Of a DNA stretch of 64,000 nucleotides, positions 48,701-60,115 are shown in pieces. The stretch lies in NCBI GenBank assembly GCA_963662155.1, contig OY759270.1, positions 13,630,008 through 13,694,007 on the forward strand, read 5' to 3'. The translations under genes and the position numbers were made by a program. Below the pieces are notes generated by a model that ran no database searches, was not told the origin of the DNA, and saw only the letters and a list, made by a program, of their open reading frames with translations. The DNA is from Lamellibrachia columna (Eukaryota; Annelida; Polychaeta; Sabellida; Siboglinidae). Within the stretch, counting starts at the first letter, position 1. Each line of letters starts with the position of its first letter.

Positions 48701-51700
48701 GACAGTCAAACAGACAGAGAGAGACATATATAGACTGAGCGAGAGAGGGAGAGGGAGAGAGGGGGAGGGAGGGAGGGGAGAGGAGGGGGAGAGGGAGAGG
48801 ATAGGGGAGAGAGAGGGAGAGGGAAAAAGGAAAGAAGGAAATCAAACTATGATTTCTATGACTTGACACAAATGAGTTGAGAGTGTCTGCTGCCCCTGCT
48901 CTAGGTGTTATGTCGTTCCAATTCTCTGTTGTGTTTGAGAAGGTCCATTGTTGATGTGTGACATCGGATTTGTGAAAGTTGTTTACTTATCATTTTATGT
49001 TGATAATTACTTGTTGCAGGAAGTCTTGACAGCGACCCTTGATCTGGAGGATGTGAGAGCTTACAGGAACGCCAACCGAAGTCGCACGCATCTCGTAAGA
49101 CTTGGTGCTTTTAACGTAATAGCATATTTAATCAACTCTATGATCAACAAGATAGCACGTCTTAATCACCTCGATAGTCAACACAATAGCATATCTTAAT
49201 CACCTAAAATTAGTGTTCAGTTCGTAATGTTAGTCAACTAGAGTCTGTTGAGAAAACAGACACCTAAAGGCTAGTTTTCGAGTAATTGTATAGTTGATTG
49301 AGAGGCTATTCATTTATAATTTTTACTAATCAACCAGTGTATGTCTTGTGTAGTTGAACAACGCATTTTGGTATGTTATCATTGTGTTTATGGTGATAAA
49401 ATAAGTATGTTAAAACCAAATATGCATGTGATTCTAATTCCTTGAAAACTCTCCTCGGTTGATTTAGCCCATCGTGAATCAGGTTTGTTGATGTTCAAAT
49501 TTGTAGCGGGTGAATAGTAGAATTTATGTGCAGTTGGTTTTTCTCACAGGCCTCGAGAACAGAGAGTTTCCCAAGAATAACGACTGACTTCGCTGTGACC
49601 TCAGACAACATCTTTCTTCAACCCTCACCCCCTTTTGAGTGGGCCTATCACTCGGCAGAGGAGGAGATTAGGTAGTTGACAAAGTTACTCTACCTGTAGA
49701 TATGTTTCTAGTACTGATATTCTTTGTCCAGAATGAAATATTAATTATATGATAATTATGTATGTATGTATGTATCTAATATAATTAAACAAAACTGTCA
49801 CCCAAAGCAACAGGTTTGATAGATTTCTGTCTATTCTGTTTTTAAACATTGATGCTGCTGGCATATACACTATCAGTGTATATACTTTATTTCATTCATT
49901 TACCATCCCTTGTGAGAATAAATACTTTCTCGTTTCCAATCTATACACTATCAGTGTATACTTTATTTCATTCATTTACCATCCCTTGTGAGAATAAATA
50001 CTTTCTCGTTTCCAATCTATACACTATCAGTGTATACTTTATTTCATTCATTTACCATCCCTTGTGAGAATAAATACTTTCTCGTTTCCAATCTATACAC
50101 TATCAGTGTATACTTTATTTCATTCATTTACCATCCCTTGTGAGAATAAATACTTTCTCGTTTCCAATCTATACACTATCAGTGTATACTTTATTTCATT
50201 CATTTACCATCCCTTGTGAGAATAAATACTTTCTCGTTTCCAATCTATACACTATCAGTGTATACTTTATTTCATTCGTTTACCATCCCTTGTGAGAATA
50301 AATACTTTCTCGTTTCCAATCTATACACTATCAGTGTATATACTTTATTTCATTCGTTTACCATCCCTTGTGAGAATAAATACTTTCTCGTTTCCAATCT
50401 ATGCAGTCAGCGGCATATTTGGGGGTGGGCATGGGCCAAGAATTTTTGCTATGCTGAATTTGAATACTGCCCCGACTAGCAGCCCTTCCCACATTCTTGG
50501 TCCCCCTTTCCAATATCTTAAATACGATTCATGCCTATTTCACGTATTCCCATTTTGCCTACAGTGGTTTTTAACTCAAGATAAACTCTGATACCTGTAA
50601 AACATATTTTACATAAATAATTTCTTTGAACTAAATTTAAATGATGATTTTGGTGGGAGAGGAGCTAACCTAATGCAGAGTAGGTGAAGTGGGGATAATG
50701 TCAGTAGGCGACACAGATACCCCCTAATTATGCCACAGGCACCCTTTTATTAATGCTGTTTACACCCACTAATTCTGCCACTGCCACCTTAGCCTATTTT
50801 CATTGTGTATTCTCTTGTGTTCCTCCATGGTCTATGTAGTCTGGGTCCCGCCTGTTGGCTGTGGGATTACCTCCGACGCAGCGGACAGGGTGGCTTCTTC
50901 CTGCCGCTCAGTGGAGGTATCGACAGTTCCAGCACAGCCTGTATCGTCGCCTCCATGTGCCACCTGGTGTGTGATGCTGTCAACAAAGGAGGTGCGTTGT
51001 TTTGCCTTTATCACTGCAGATATGCTGCACTAAAGTCAGGCCAGAATGTGTCATTGTAAAGACTAGTTTACACAAGCGATCTTTTCCCTGATTTGTCAAC
51101 CGTGGCCGTGTTTATCAGCATTGTGTACGTGACCGATTCTTGCAATGCGTTGTTGTGCAACACCATGTCCCTCGACAAATCGAGACAAAAATTTATCAAG
51201 TAAACTGGTCTTGAGAAGTCTATGTGTAACTGCAGCATGGGGTGTATCTGGTTGGGAGTCTAGTTTGGTGCTGTTTCCGTAAGTGAAATTAGAAATGTAT
51301 TTGGGGTTAGGCTTGAAAATTGGTCAAATAATCTCATGAAAAATTGCAAAACTTGGAGCCTTCAAGTCTTCACGTATATTCTGCTGAAAAGTAGTCATTT
51401 ACTATCCTGTATTTTGTAACATCATCTCCCAAGGTGGGGTGAGAAAAAACGTTTGTATATACAATAACGTTACGTAGTTCAGGGTTAATAAAAAACAGCC
51501 TTCTACAATGACTTGATAACTTAAAGGGCAGCTTTCTGAAATGTTTCTACAGTAGATGCCATGACTGCTTCCTGGGTGAGCGAATTCCACATTGGGATAG
51601 AGCAAACATAGAACGAGTGCTGGTAAATCATGCAGGAGGCTGGTAGGTAGTGTTCGGAGTATACACTCGTGTGGTGGCGTCTAGTGCGAACATCTACCGT

Positions 51701-54700
51701 GACAATGATGATAGGCAAACTGATGCGAACTAGTCCATGGTGTATCTTAAAAAACAGAGTTGCATCTCTAATGCAACATCTGGTGTGTATCGCTGTGTTT
51801 TGAAAGAAGAAGGCCATTTGTGTTTCAGATGAGCAAGTACTGCGTGACATCAGGAAGGTGGTTGGAGACCCCCACTACACGCCATCGAACCCCACGGCTC
51901 TGTGCAACCTCATCTTCACTACCTGCTACATGGGCTCTGCAAACAGCTCGAAGGAAACTGAGAACCGGGCCCATGAGTTGGCTGGCCAGATTGGGAGGTA
52001 CGTCCTACGTCCTTTTTAAAAAGATTTTTATATTAAATGGTACATACAAAATTAATCTAAGATGGTGATGATTATTAAACGTTAGGGACTATGTTCTATG
52101 TCATTGCAGTCAGTGGTCATTTAAAACAGTCAAACAGTGGTTTTAAAACAATCAAATGTTCATCTGTCATTTTGTATGTGATGACGTAAATAATAGTTCT
52201 GTCGTCATTTGGTTTTAAGACAATCAAATCTTCGTCTGTAATTTTGTCTGTTGGTGACGTAAAAAATAGCTACATCGGCATCGAACATGCCATTTTGGAA
52301 AGAAAGCAGATAAAATTGACCACAGTAAAATGTAAATAATAGGCCTGTAATCATTTCATAAACAAGACTGCATTTTGACATTAATAGCTATTTCTTTTGG
52401 GAAGGAAATTAATTCGTGTCCCTGTGTGTTATTACAGTTATCACTTGACCATCAGCATAGACGCGGCTGTCACCGCCATTGTTGGCATCTTCATTGCTGC
52501 GACAACTCTCGTGCCTCGGTTCAAGCTTCATGGGGGCAGTCTTAGGGAGAACCTCGCACTGCAGAATGTTCAGGTATCATGAACCATGGTGATCATGTCC
52601 AAAGGTCTAACATAGCATACAAATACTGCTGCATAGACCCCTGAAGTCTGGCAACTCAGTAAGTGGACGAATGATTATGCAGCCTGTGATGGTTTACTTT
52701 GCAACTTTATCCATTTCGTTTGTTTCACGTGTTCCGTTTGAACCAATGTCAAAGTTCATTTGGACTTATTTGTTTTATTTGATTTGCTATATTTTGATTG
52801 CCTTTTGAGTTTGTCAGACTTCCAGGGGTTTGGTACGTTACAGCACATTCTTAACTCTTTTGACCACATTTTTAAACAAGTGTTTTACTTTAAACAGTTT
52901 TCGTTCAGTTGACCCGGGGGGAGGGGCAGGGGGCAGTGGTATTTGATTGTCCCTTGGTTGTCCCTTGTTCTGGGGATGGCATTTGCGTCTGTGTTCATGA
53001 TATCATGTTTAGCCATTCTAGTTTGTTGTGTCTTTGAGCTCGGGTCTCGCAGGAGTTACATGCTATAGATGTTTTATTATTATTATACTATTATTATACT
53101 ATTATTATACTATTATTACTTAACACTTGAGTAGAATGAAGTTGTTAATATCATTTTATAGATGGAACATTTAAAAATGTCAGTCTGTGCCATGTGGTAG
53201 AGGTACAGGGGGAAGTAGAAGACCCAAGTATAAATGTAACCAGTCATAGACTCGCAGTCTTACACAGATAATGATATCTGTCTACCAATCACTTCATTTG
53301 TTTCAAGCAAAGAAAGAAACAAATAATAAAAAAGTCATGCACACAATATGCATATTGTGCATAATCAAATAAGGAGAATATCATTTGAAAATTGGTAGAT
53401 AAGAAGTTAAAATCTTATTAATATGTCCATAATTAATATGCAAGGGGAAGGAAAAGATCCCAGACATAGAAATAGGAAAGCCACTCGTGGCCTCGGTGTG
53501 ACTCACAGAGCTGATGATCTCGATCTCTAAAATCGCAGTACTACCTCCTAGTTTAGCTGTGATCATCTGTTTAAGGATTATCTCAGCATCATCAAACCAG
53601 CTACTGTGGGTGTTTTAGGCACGGGTCAGGATGGTGCTGGCCTACCTCTTTGCACAACTAACCCTGTGGGCGCGTGGAAGGTCTGGCGGCCTTCTCGTAC
53701 TCGGCTCCGCAAACGTTGATGAAAGGTATGCTTGATGTGGTAAAGGTCTGCTTCGTTACGAGGGTGTAATTTATGATGGTGACGATAATTCGTCCACAGG
53801 GTGGACATCCCAGCTGCCTGTGGTGTTTTCAGGTCAACTCCAGCTTGCCTCGCAGTGTTAGAACTAGAAGGAAATACATTTTTCTGTTGCATAGTTATTT
53901 TATAGACTACTATCTTGTTATTAACTGATGTAGTTTCTTCAGATACGACATGATGAACCTGTTAGATTGTTACATAGTTATTTTATGGACTGCTATCTTG
54001 TTATTACCTGATGTAGTTTCTTCAGACACGACATGATGAACCTGTTAGATTGTTACAAAATAGAACGTGATCAGGTTGAGTGAATAAGTGGTGCATTAAA
54101 GGATAAAATTGTTGGTTGTTCAGGTGAACATAGGCTGCTCTGTGTATGAGCTGTTGACATGGTTGTAGTCTGCAAGGACATCTCACCAAGTAGGTTTGTT
54201 CTGCTGACCTGGTTGTAGTTTGCGTGGCTACCTCACCAAGTACGACTGTTCAAGTGCAGACATCAACCCGATTGGAGGGATCAGTAAAACAGACCTGCGC
54301 AATTTCATTCTCTACTGCACCGCCAAGTTTGGCTGGACTGCCCTGCAAAGGTACCACACCATGTTCACATGTAGTCAAACAGTCTTGATTCATTCAGAGA
54401 AACGTTGTGATAATACAAAAATGCAGATACTTTCAGTGGTCACTTGATACTATTATACAATTTTTCTGGTGTTTTAGAAACTGTTGTAGTTCTTTTAATG
54501 AAAAACTTTTGTTATTTTATCACTGGTGCTGACATAGCCTTTAATATGTTAATTTTGTCATGAGAGCATCTTTGAAAATAATTTAATATTTTCTAAGTTT
54601 TTCACATTTCAGATTTACTTTCGATTAGTGACATTGTAAAAGCCTATATATTTTTCATCCAAGGAATTCATTGGTATTTCAAGTAAAGTTTGATAAAAAA

Positions 54701-57700
54701 CTTAGCTTAAAGACTATTATTGAAATTACTCCATTCAAAAAGGGGATATAGTATTGACCTCCACAAACATAAGTGCACCTTTGTGGAGTTATTACCCTGT
54801 GACTCTTGTTGTTTTCCAGTATATATTCCGCACCACCAACTGCTGAGTTGGAGCCGTTAAGTGACGGCCAAATCACGCAGACAGATGAGGTAACTGAGGT
54901 TTTCTCAGACAGATGAGGTAACCTTGTGAGGAACAGCATAGTTCAAGTCTTGCATCTTTCAACAGGGACCTAAGGTGGACGGATTCGTAACGTGACTTTT
55001 GCCTAGCAACCTCAACTGGCACCGTCAAGCTTTGAACAAACATGGCTGCAAACGTAAAGCTGCCAGAAATTCTTTAATTTTTTTGCTGAATTTATGGCTT
55101 TATATATGCAGAGGTGTGATAAAAATTCAATTCAAAACTGTTGGCAAATATATGCCACCCCAGTACATAAGTTGACATAACATGCCTTTGTACAAATATA
55201 GGTGTGTTTAGTTATTGTATCTATAATGAGTTGATCATGCCACATAACTGTATCCATTTTAAGCATTTCTGTCTATTATTGCTGAACGGTTTCGCGAATG
55301 GCTGAAAGCTAATTCCATATATCAGTCTTTCTGGGTTTTTGATGTCCAAATTGCAAGTACTCCATGCACGCTTCTTCACCATGTTCAGAGTCTGTCAATG
55401 CGTCTCTCAATATGTAAACATGGTTGCTAAGGTGAGGCTTGACGGAGGTCGGTGTCATATGCTGATTGGTCAGAAATTGGATTCGGACATCACAATCTGG
55501 ATCCATCAATTAGAGTGTTCCGTGTGAACCATATTAGGGTAATCATATCGCACTCTGTCAGAAATTAATTTTGCGTTTTGTTGTGACCTTTGACTGTGAG
55601 AAATTTTTAGAGAAACTTATAGAATCATTTGATCAGTGATCTCTTATGCACATCTGTACAGAAAGACATACTTAATAAAACAAGTTACATGTCCATTGCA
55701 TATTAATTCAAATTAACTATCGATTGGAATTGAACATGAAGTGTACATGCTGACAGCGTGAATATGTTTTAAAAGCAAAATTGACAACTATCTCAGCAGG
55801 GCAGGTTAGATAAAAAGTTGTTGAACTCTCAATAAGCCAATGACTTCCTTGTCTACTTGCCATCTGGGTCTTTTGCCTTGGATGGCAATATTGTTGTTGT
55901 TGTTTACCAACACGCTGCTGGACACATTGCAGGAGGACATGGGAATGACCTACAGTGAGCTGTCCACCTATGGCCGTCTGCGTCGACCTGGGCGCTGTGG
56001 ACCATACAGCATGTTCTGTAAGCTGTTGTCTCAGTCAAATCACACATCACAGCCCAATGCTGCTGCTGAAGTAAGTGTTGTTTTTTATCCTTGCTTATCT
56101 TCCTTATCTCATCAGTATATTCATTCAGCTGTTCTGCTTAACTGGTCACCATTCTCCAGACAGGAATTCAAGTGACACTAGAACTCTTGTCAGTGTGATA
56201 AGATATCAACTTCCATTTTTTTTACATCTTTGAGGCTGGTGTTCATTTCCTCTCGGTCTCTTTCCCTCCAGGTGGCTGCTGGTGTTGTTGATCCATCATA
56301 ACCTGGGCCTTCCCCTCAGTCTCTTTCCCTCCAGGTGGCTGCTGGTGTTGTTGATCCATCATAACCTGGGCCTTCCTCTTAGACTCTTTCCCTCCAGGTG
56401 GCTGCTGGTGTTGTTGATCCATCATAACCTGGGCCTTCCTCTCGGTCTCTTTCCCTCCAGGTGGCTGCTGGTGTTGTTGATCCATCATAACCTGGGCCTT
56501 CCTCTCGGTCTCTTTCCCTCCAGGTGGCTGCTGGTGTTGTTGATCCATCATAACCTGGGCCTTCCTCTCAGTCTTTTTCCCTCCAGGTGGCTGCTGGTGT
56601 TGTTGATCCATCATAACCTGGGCCTTCCTCTCGGTCTCTTTCCCTCCAGGTGGCTGCTGGTGTTGTTGATCCATCATAACCTGGGCCTTCCTCTCGGTCT
56701 CTTTCCCTCCAGGTGGCTGCTGGTGTTGTTGATCCATCATAACCTGGGCCTTCCTCTCAGTCTTTTTCCCTCCAGGTGGCTGCTGGTGTTGTTGATCCAT
56801 CATAACCTGGGCCTTCCTCTCGGTCTCTTTCCCTCCAGGTGGCTGCTGGTGTTGTTGATCCATCATAACCTGGGCCTTCCTCTCGGTCTCTTTCCCTCCA
56901 GGTGGCTGCTGGTGTTGTTGATCCATCATAACCTGGGCCTTCCTCTCAGTCTTTTTCCCTCCAGGTGGCTGCTGGTGTTGTTGATCCATCATAACCTGGG
57001 CCTTCCTCTCGGTCTCTTTCCCTCCAGGTGGCTGCTGGTGTTGTTGATCCATCATAACCTGGGCCTTCCTCTCCGTCTCTTTCCTGTCATCTTCATGATT
57101 AGGGCCACCTTTATGACAGAATCATCTTCTCATCACGTGACCACACCATCTTAATTTATTCATTTTGACCACTTCTACAATTGGGACAATTTGCTCTCCC
57201 TGTAGAGATTACCATTTAGCTGTGTTTCCCATTTGTATGTATGGTTTTCATGTCTGCCAAAGAGGAGAATTGGTCTTAAAATGGTTCTGCATATGCTCTG
57301 TTTGGCTTTTTTAGGCACAACATGCACCCTACATTGTGGCTGTGCTTGGTAATCCGGTTGTTAATCTCTTCTTCAACTGTTGAAGACTTCATATTGTAAA
57401 CCGATTTTAAACTGCCGAACCCTTTGGTTCGGATGTGCTGCTAAGCTTCGTTTCCCAAAGAGTTTGGTGCAGTAGAAGTTTTTTTTTTTAAAAGGAAAAG
57501 TTACGTTCTTATGTAATTGAGAGTGTGGTAACCACGCGCCACCACACCCCACATGCTATTGTATAGGGTAATTGAAAATGCAAATGGTTTATAGGTTTAT
57601 ATTAAACTATTGCCATGGTACATTCTGCTATCACGGGATAATTTTTAGTGGACAAATGTGAAGAAAGAACTTGTCAGACATATGACGTAAAGTTAAACCG

Positions 57701-59378
57701 ACTGAAAGTCTGTCTGAAATGTGAGAGGGTAAGACAGATGACACTGTTTGCAGGTAGCAAGAAAGGTGAAGCTGTTCTTCCGACACTACTCCATTAACCG
57801 ACACAAGATGACAGTATTGACGCCGTCGTACCACGCCGAGACATATGGCCCAGACGACAACCGACACGACCATCGCCAGTTCCTCTACAACGTGTCATGG
57901 GGCTGGCAGTTCACTGCTATCGACAGACAGGTAGGACTGTGTGAACTTGTATGTGGGGCGCAGTAGTGTGGCAGCCAGAACATCGAACTGCTTCTATTTC
58001 GAAGATTAGGCAACTTCGTTCACCCAACTTTGTGCCTTTCAGAAGAGACTAAAAGCCGTTGGTCCCTTCTACCTGGTGTCTAGCCAGGGGAAGCAAAAAT
58101 CCCACACTGGGGTAAATGTGTAACCTGTGGTGGACTCACAGCGTTGGTTTCTATCTCTAACCCAGTGATTCCAGCTCCCGTGGTCGGTGTGGTATAGAAT
58201 AGTGACCCAATAGAATTGTGACCCTGGGGTCACTTTTCTATAGCAATATGCCCATTGAATTGTGACCCACACTTTAGAAATGTGACCTCATCCTAAAAAA
58301 AATTATGTTGAAACATTGTGAGTGGTTAGGAGTTTGGAGACACATTTATAGATTGATTAGTAGCATATATCAAATTACGTAATAAATAAATAGGAATAAT
58401 CAGATAATAATTATTATGAAGTTGGTCACCATTCACACATAAACGCCACAGTCCAAATGTAATATAATTTGGTTTTTATTAATTTAGTTAAACTTCTGCA
58501 CAGACCTGTATTACATTGGTATATTTAGTACAATAAATGTTTATTAATTCTGATTAATAGTGTTATTACATTGTTTATATATGATCCATTCTCATGCATG
58601 CATAAAACCTATTTTAACATGCTACATACAAACCCAAAATGTAAATAGAATGTATGCAAAACTTACATTACATATATACCTATGTTATATTTAAATTTCA
58701 GTCTGACCAATAAATAATTAGCACTAGGGTCAACATTCTATCGGGGTCACTTTTCTGTAATACTGTATTGTGATCCCCACTATAGAATTGTGACCCCTAT
58801 CTTAAAAATTATGTTATAACTTAATAGGAATGTGTATCAAACCGACACATACATACTGATTTTATTTTTAAATTGCCGCCTGAACAATAAATAATTAGCA
58901 GTGGGTAAAAATTCTATGGGGGGTCACTTTTCTATGGGGGTCACTTTACTGTCTAACACTGGAGCTGCTTCCTAGTTGGGTGCGTGAGAAATGCCGAGCA
59001 GACAGTGTAGTGTGTACGGTAGCTATAGCTGATTCCCTATGGGGGTCTATAGCAGTGTATGGATGGACACGTACTAAGAAGATTTTTTTTTGACAGGTTC
59101 AACAACTGGCCACAGCACCCAAACAATTACAAAATGCACAACAATCTAATAAGACTTCGGCCACTGACCGTGACATGGGCACCGGTCAGCGCCCGGGGGG
59201 AAGCAGCCGCACAGGCAGTGGCAGCATGGTTGCCAACAGTCAACAAAGAGGGCGCCACATGGGCATCGCGGTGCGAGACTCAGTCGAGTCTTCCAAGTGT
59301 GTCGATGCAGAGATGTGTGACATGGAGCAGGCATTGAAAGATGCCAACGTAATGCCCTTGGTGACAGCTAGTGCATGA
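38998..59378 (+). CDS. NADSYN1: Glutamine-dependent NAD+ synthetase, complete
   Basis: Nineteen exons in phase: 38998-39082, 41572-41632, 42604-42720, 43425-43478, 43838-43979, 45177-45265, 46289-46406, 48272-48403, 49020-49094, 49550-49671, 50840-50991, 51829-51997, 52438-52573, 53619-53725, 54219-54350, 54820-54889, 55933-56070, 57754-57930, 59097-59378; 785 aa. The N-terminal nitrilase-type amidase carries the triad Glu45 (GPELEITGYGC), Lys114 (IRPKK) and Cys175 (GSEICEEL). It frees ammonia from glutamine for the C-terminal ATP-pyrophosphatase domain, which has the P-loop SGGIDSS at 356-362, [23 protein letters not shown] and NRHKMT. The enzyme makes NAD+ from nicotinic acid adenine dinucleotide in the cytosol. 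After the usual end (IDRQVQQL) there is an extra Ser/Gly/Gln-rich tail, making it about 80 aa longer than human. Introns are large and packed with arrays and MITEs. Confidence 0.97.
41193..41338. repeat. 28-bp tandem repeat, about 5 copies
   Basis: The unit contains CATCTGATGGACACCCCCTG, in NADSYN1 intron 1, directly before a SINE fragment. Confidence 0.92.
41339..41515 (+). mobile_element. SINE family B fragment, head missing
   Basis: Shares GCTATAGACA, GTGGATATGTG, ACAGCATGGCTG, GACGTGTAAAG and TTTGAGCAGTC with the full copy at 46893-47200; ends GGATACCGTGCTGTATAA. Confidence 0.75.
41690..42105. repeat. Dispersed repeat family 3, copy 1
   Basis: Shares AATAGACAATATKCACAACA, GAATGAAACCAC and TATAGTGCTAATGC with 44565-44960, over about 350 bp in the same order. 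No coding content is seen. Confidence 0.75.
42240..42380 (+). mobile_element. SINE family B fragment
   Basis: Contains CACCCAGCTGTATAAACGAG, TACCTGGCTATAGACAGG and GAATAGTCTTCGCACAATAA, matching the middle of the SINE at 46893-47200. Confidence 0.75.
42808..42965. repeat. Dispersed repeat family 2, copy 3
   Basis: Contains TCGTCTCATTTCAGATTC, AAAATCAAACCTACCTAG and GTCAGACAAACTATTAAA. Confidence 0.6.
43668..43748. repeat. (TA)n microsatellite
   Basis: About 40 TA units in NADSYN1 intron 4, about 90 bp before exon 5. Confidence 0.95.
44073..44532. mobile_element. 460-bp MITE, piggyBac-like
   Basis: The termini are CCCATTAGAGCCC and its near inverted copy GGGGCCTAATGGG. Both sides are flanked by TTAA (44069-72 and 44533-36), the target duplication typical of piggyBac elements. 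No transposase is visible. It lies in NADSYN1 intron 5. Confidence 0.85.
44565..44960. repeat. Dispersed repeat family 3, copy 2
   Basis: Same order of motifs as 41690-42105, including GACATTATTTATAA and GTTGGCTAAGAATGAAACCA. Confidence 0.75.
45647..45892. mobile_element. 246-bp MITE, hAT-like
   Basis: Perfect 15-bp inverted termini CAGGGTTTTTTAAGG are flanked by 8-bp duplications ATTACATG (45639-46) and ATTACGTG (45893-900), with one mismatch. An 8-bp target site and CAGGG ends are characteristic of hAT elements. A TA run lies inside. NADSYN1 intron 6. Confidence 0.9.
46140..46240 (+). mobile_element. LINE 3' end with (TATTG)n tail
   Basis: AATGGGATGAATAAAGTTAT followed by repeats of TATTG is a common 3' end of invertebrate LINEs. 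It lies about 50 bp upstream of NADSYN1 exon 7. Confidence 0.55.
46893..47200 (+). mobile_element. tRNA-derived SINE, family B, full copy
   Basis: The tRNA-like head has an A box (TAGCGTAGTGGTTAGAATG) and a B box (GGTTCGAATCC). The body holds CTGTATAAATGAGTACCTGG and the tail CCGCGCTACATAAGAACG, ending in a T-rich run. Two partial copies lie at 41339 and 42240, all within NADSYN1 introns. Confidence 0.88.
47346..47819. repeat. 28-bp minisatellite, 17 copies, near identical
   Basis: The unit contains TATGACTCCTTGCACAATCC. I see no variation between units by eye, implying very recent expansion. NADSYN1 intron 7. Confidence 0.95.
48640..48845. repeat. Polypurine tract (GA-rich), about 200 bp
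   Basis: Almost only G and A on the + strand, with GAGAGAGGGAGAGG-type runs, in NADSYN1 intron 8. Such tracts can form triplex DNA. Confidence 0.88.
49868..50402. repeat. 76-bp minisatellite, 7 copies
   Basis: The unit contains TGAGAATAAATACTTTCTCG and the small palindrome TATACACTATCAGTGTATA. NADSYN1 intron 10. Confidence 0.94.
51535..51790 (-). mobile_element. LINE reverse-transcriptase C-terminal fragment
   Basis: On the minus strand the frame reads [19 protein letters not shown], then [19 protein letters not shown] and [12 protein letters not shown], the standard end of a jockey/CR1-like LINE protein. It lies just before NADSYN1 exon 12. Confidence 0.85.
52925..53125 (+). mobile_element. 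LINE 3' end with (TTA)n tail
   Basis: Contains CTGTGTTCATGATATCATG, GAGCTCGGGTCTCGC and an ATTATTATTA tail; homologous to 22650-22945. Confidence 0.65.
53890..54055. repeat. 83-bp tandem duplication
   Basis: Two copies (53890-53972, 53973-54055) share CATGATGAACCTGTTAGATT and differ at a few bases. Confidence 0.92.
54151..54243. repeat. Duplicated acceptor of NADSYN1 exon 15
   Basis: Positions 54201-54243 hold the true acceptor and first codons of exon 15 (GGTTGTAG then LRGYLTKY). A diverged copy lies exactly 50 bp upstream: GGTTGTAG then codons for LQGHLTK and a TAG stop. Confidence 0.85.
54878..54922. repeat. Duplicated donor of NADSYN1 exon 16
   Basis: CAGACAGATGAGGTAAC occurs at 54878 (true exon end QTDE then GTAACT) and again 28 bp downstream at 54906. 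The second would add 28 bases and shift the frame. Confidence 0.9.
56248..57092. repeat. 63-bp minisatellite, about 13 copies
   Basis: The unit contains GGTGGCTGCTGGTGTTGTTG and TCTCTTTCCCTCCAG. At 21 codons it keeps both strands open. Each unit carries a pyrimidine tract and CAG that look like a 3' splice site. It fills much of NADSYN1 intron 17. Confidence 0.94.
57968..58085 (+). mobile_element. SINE family A fragment
   Basis: Shares the core AACTTCGTTCACCCAACTTTG and ACTAAAAGCCGTTGGTCC with the copy at 6031-6245; the tRNA head is degraded. Confidence 0.75.
58190..58936. mobile_element. Putative DNA element with GTGACCC/GGGTCAC ends
   Basis: The left edge has ATAGAATAGTGACCC and AGAATTGTGACCC; the right edge has GGGGTCACTTTTCTATG, near inverse. 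Internal copies of the same motif near 58735-58800 suggest nesting. No clear target duplication was found. NADSYN1 intron 18. Confidence 0.55.
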
Positions 59379-59682
59379 TGACGTTTTGACACAGTTGACA
59401 CAGTAACTTAAAGGGGTTTGCAGTGATTTTCATCAGTTAGGAATGACTGCTTTATGGACTTGAGAAAACTGAATTTATTAGTGTTTATAACGTCTTGGCT
59501 GGTACATAATAATATCCCAACAAGAAGTGGCTGTCTTTATCTGTCGTGTCATAATATTTTGGAAAACACACCAACAAATCTTCACCTTTGAAGGTAAACT
59601 ATAAAATTTTTCATTGGCAGATTTATTGATCTGTCAAATTCACATTTTATACAATAATGTCTTATGTTAAATAGACTACAGC

Positions 59683-59688
59683 AATAAA
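59683..59688 (+). promoter_or_regulatory. Probable NADSYN1 polyadenylation signal AATAAA
   Basis: AATAAA lies 305 bp after the NADSYN1 stop codon. Confidence 0.65.
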
Positions 59689-60115
59689 AATTAAAAGAGG
59701 AAGTGTAACATTGTTAGTTTAGATGAACTTTGAGATAACAAACTTATTAAAAAATTAAGAGAATGGGGACATTTTAATTATATGAAACCCCCAACCAGCT
59801 GTGTATCAGTTAAACAATGACAATCATTGGACAGTCCTTTTATCCTCAGACCAACCTCGTATACAGTTGATGAGCTCATCCACTGCCATAGGTCGTATGT
59901 CTCCAATGTTGGGAGGGGAGGAATGTCGATATATGTCAGATTTTGTCCAATGTAGCTAATTACTAGCTATTAACTGTAAACCTAAATAAACACGACTGGG
60001 TCTTCCAAATTGTGTCCAGTTGTGCATACCGTGTACAGTGCGTTACACACGACCCAGCACAGGTGGCCATATTTAACATTCGGTGTATAATAATCACAAC
60101 TGAGCAGCTGTTTAA

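Noticed and set aside
49868..50402. Tet-operator-like palindrome ACTATCAGTG
   Set aside because: Coincidental similarity inside a repeat unit; no regulator and wrong kingdom.
56243..57154. [18 protein letters not shown] repeat protein (minus) or [13 protein letters not shown] repeat (plus)
   Set aside because: Both strands are open only because the intronic unit is 63 bp; it lies inside NADSYN1 intron 17.
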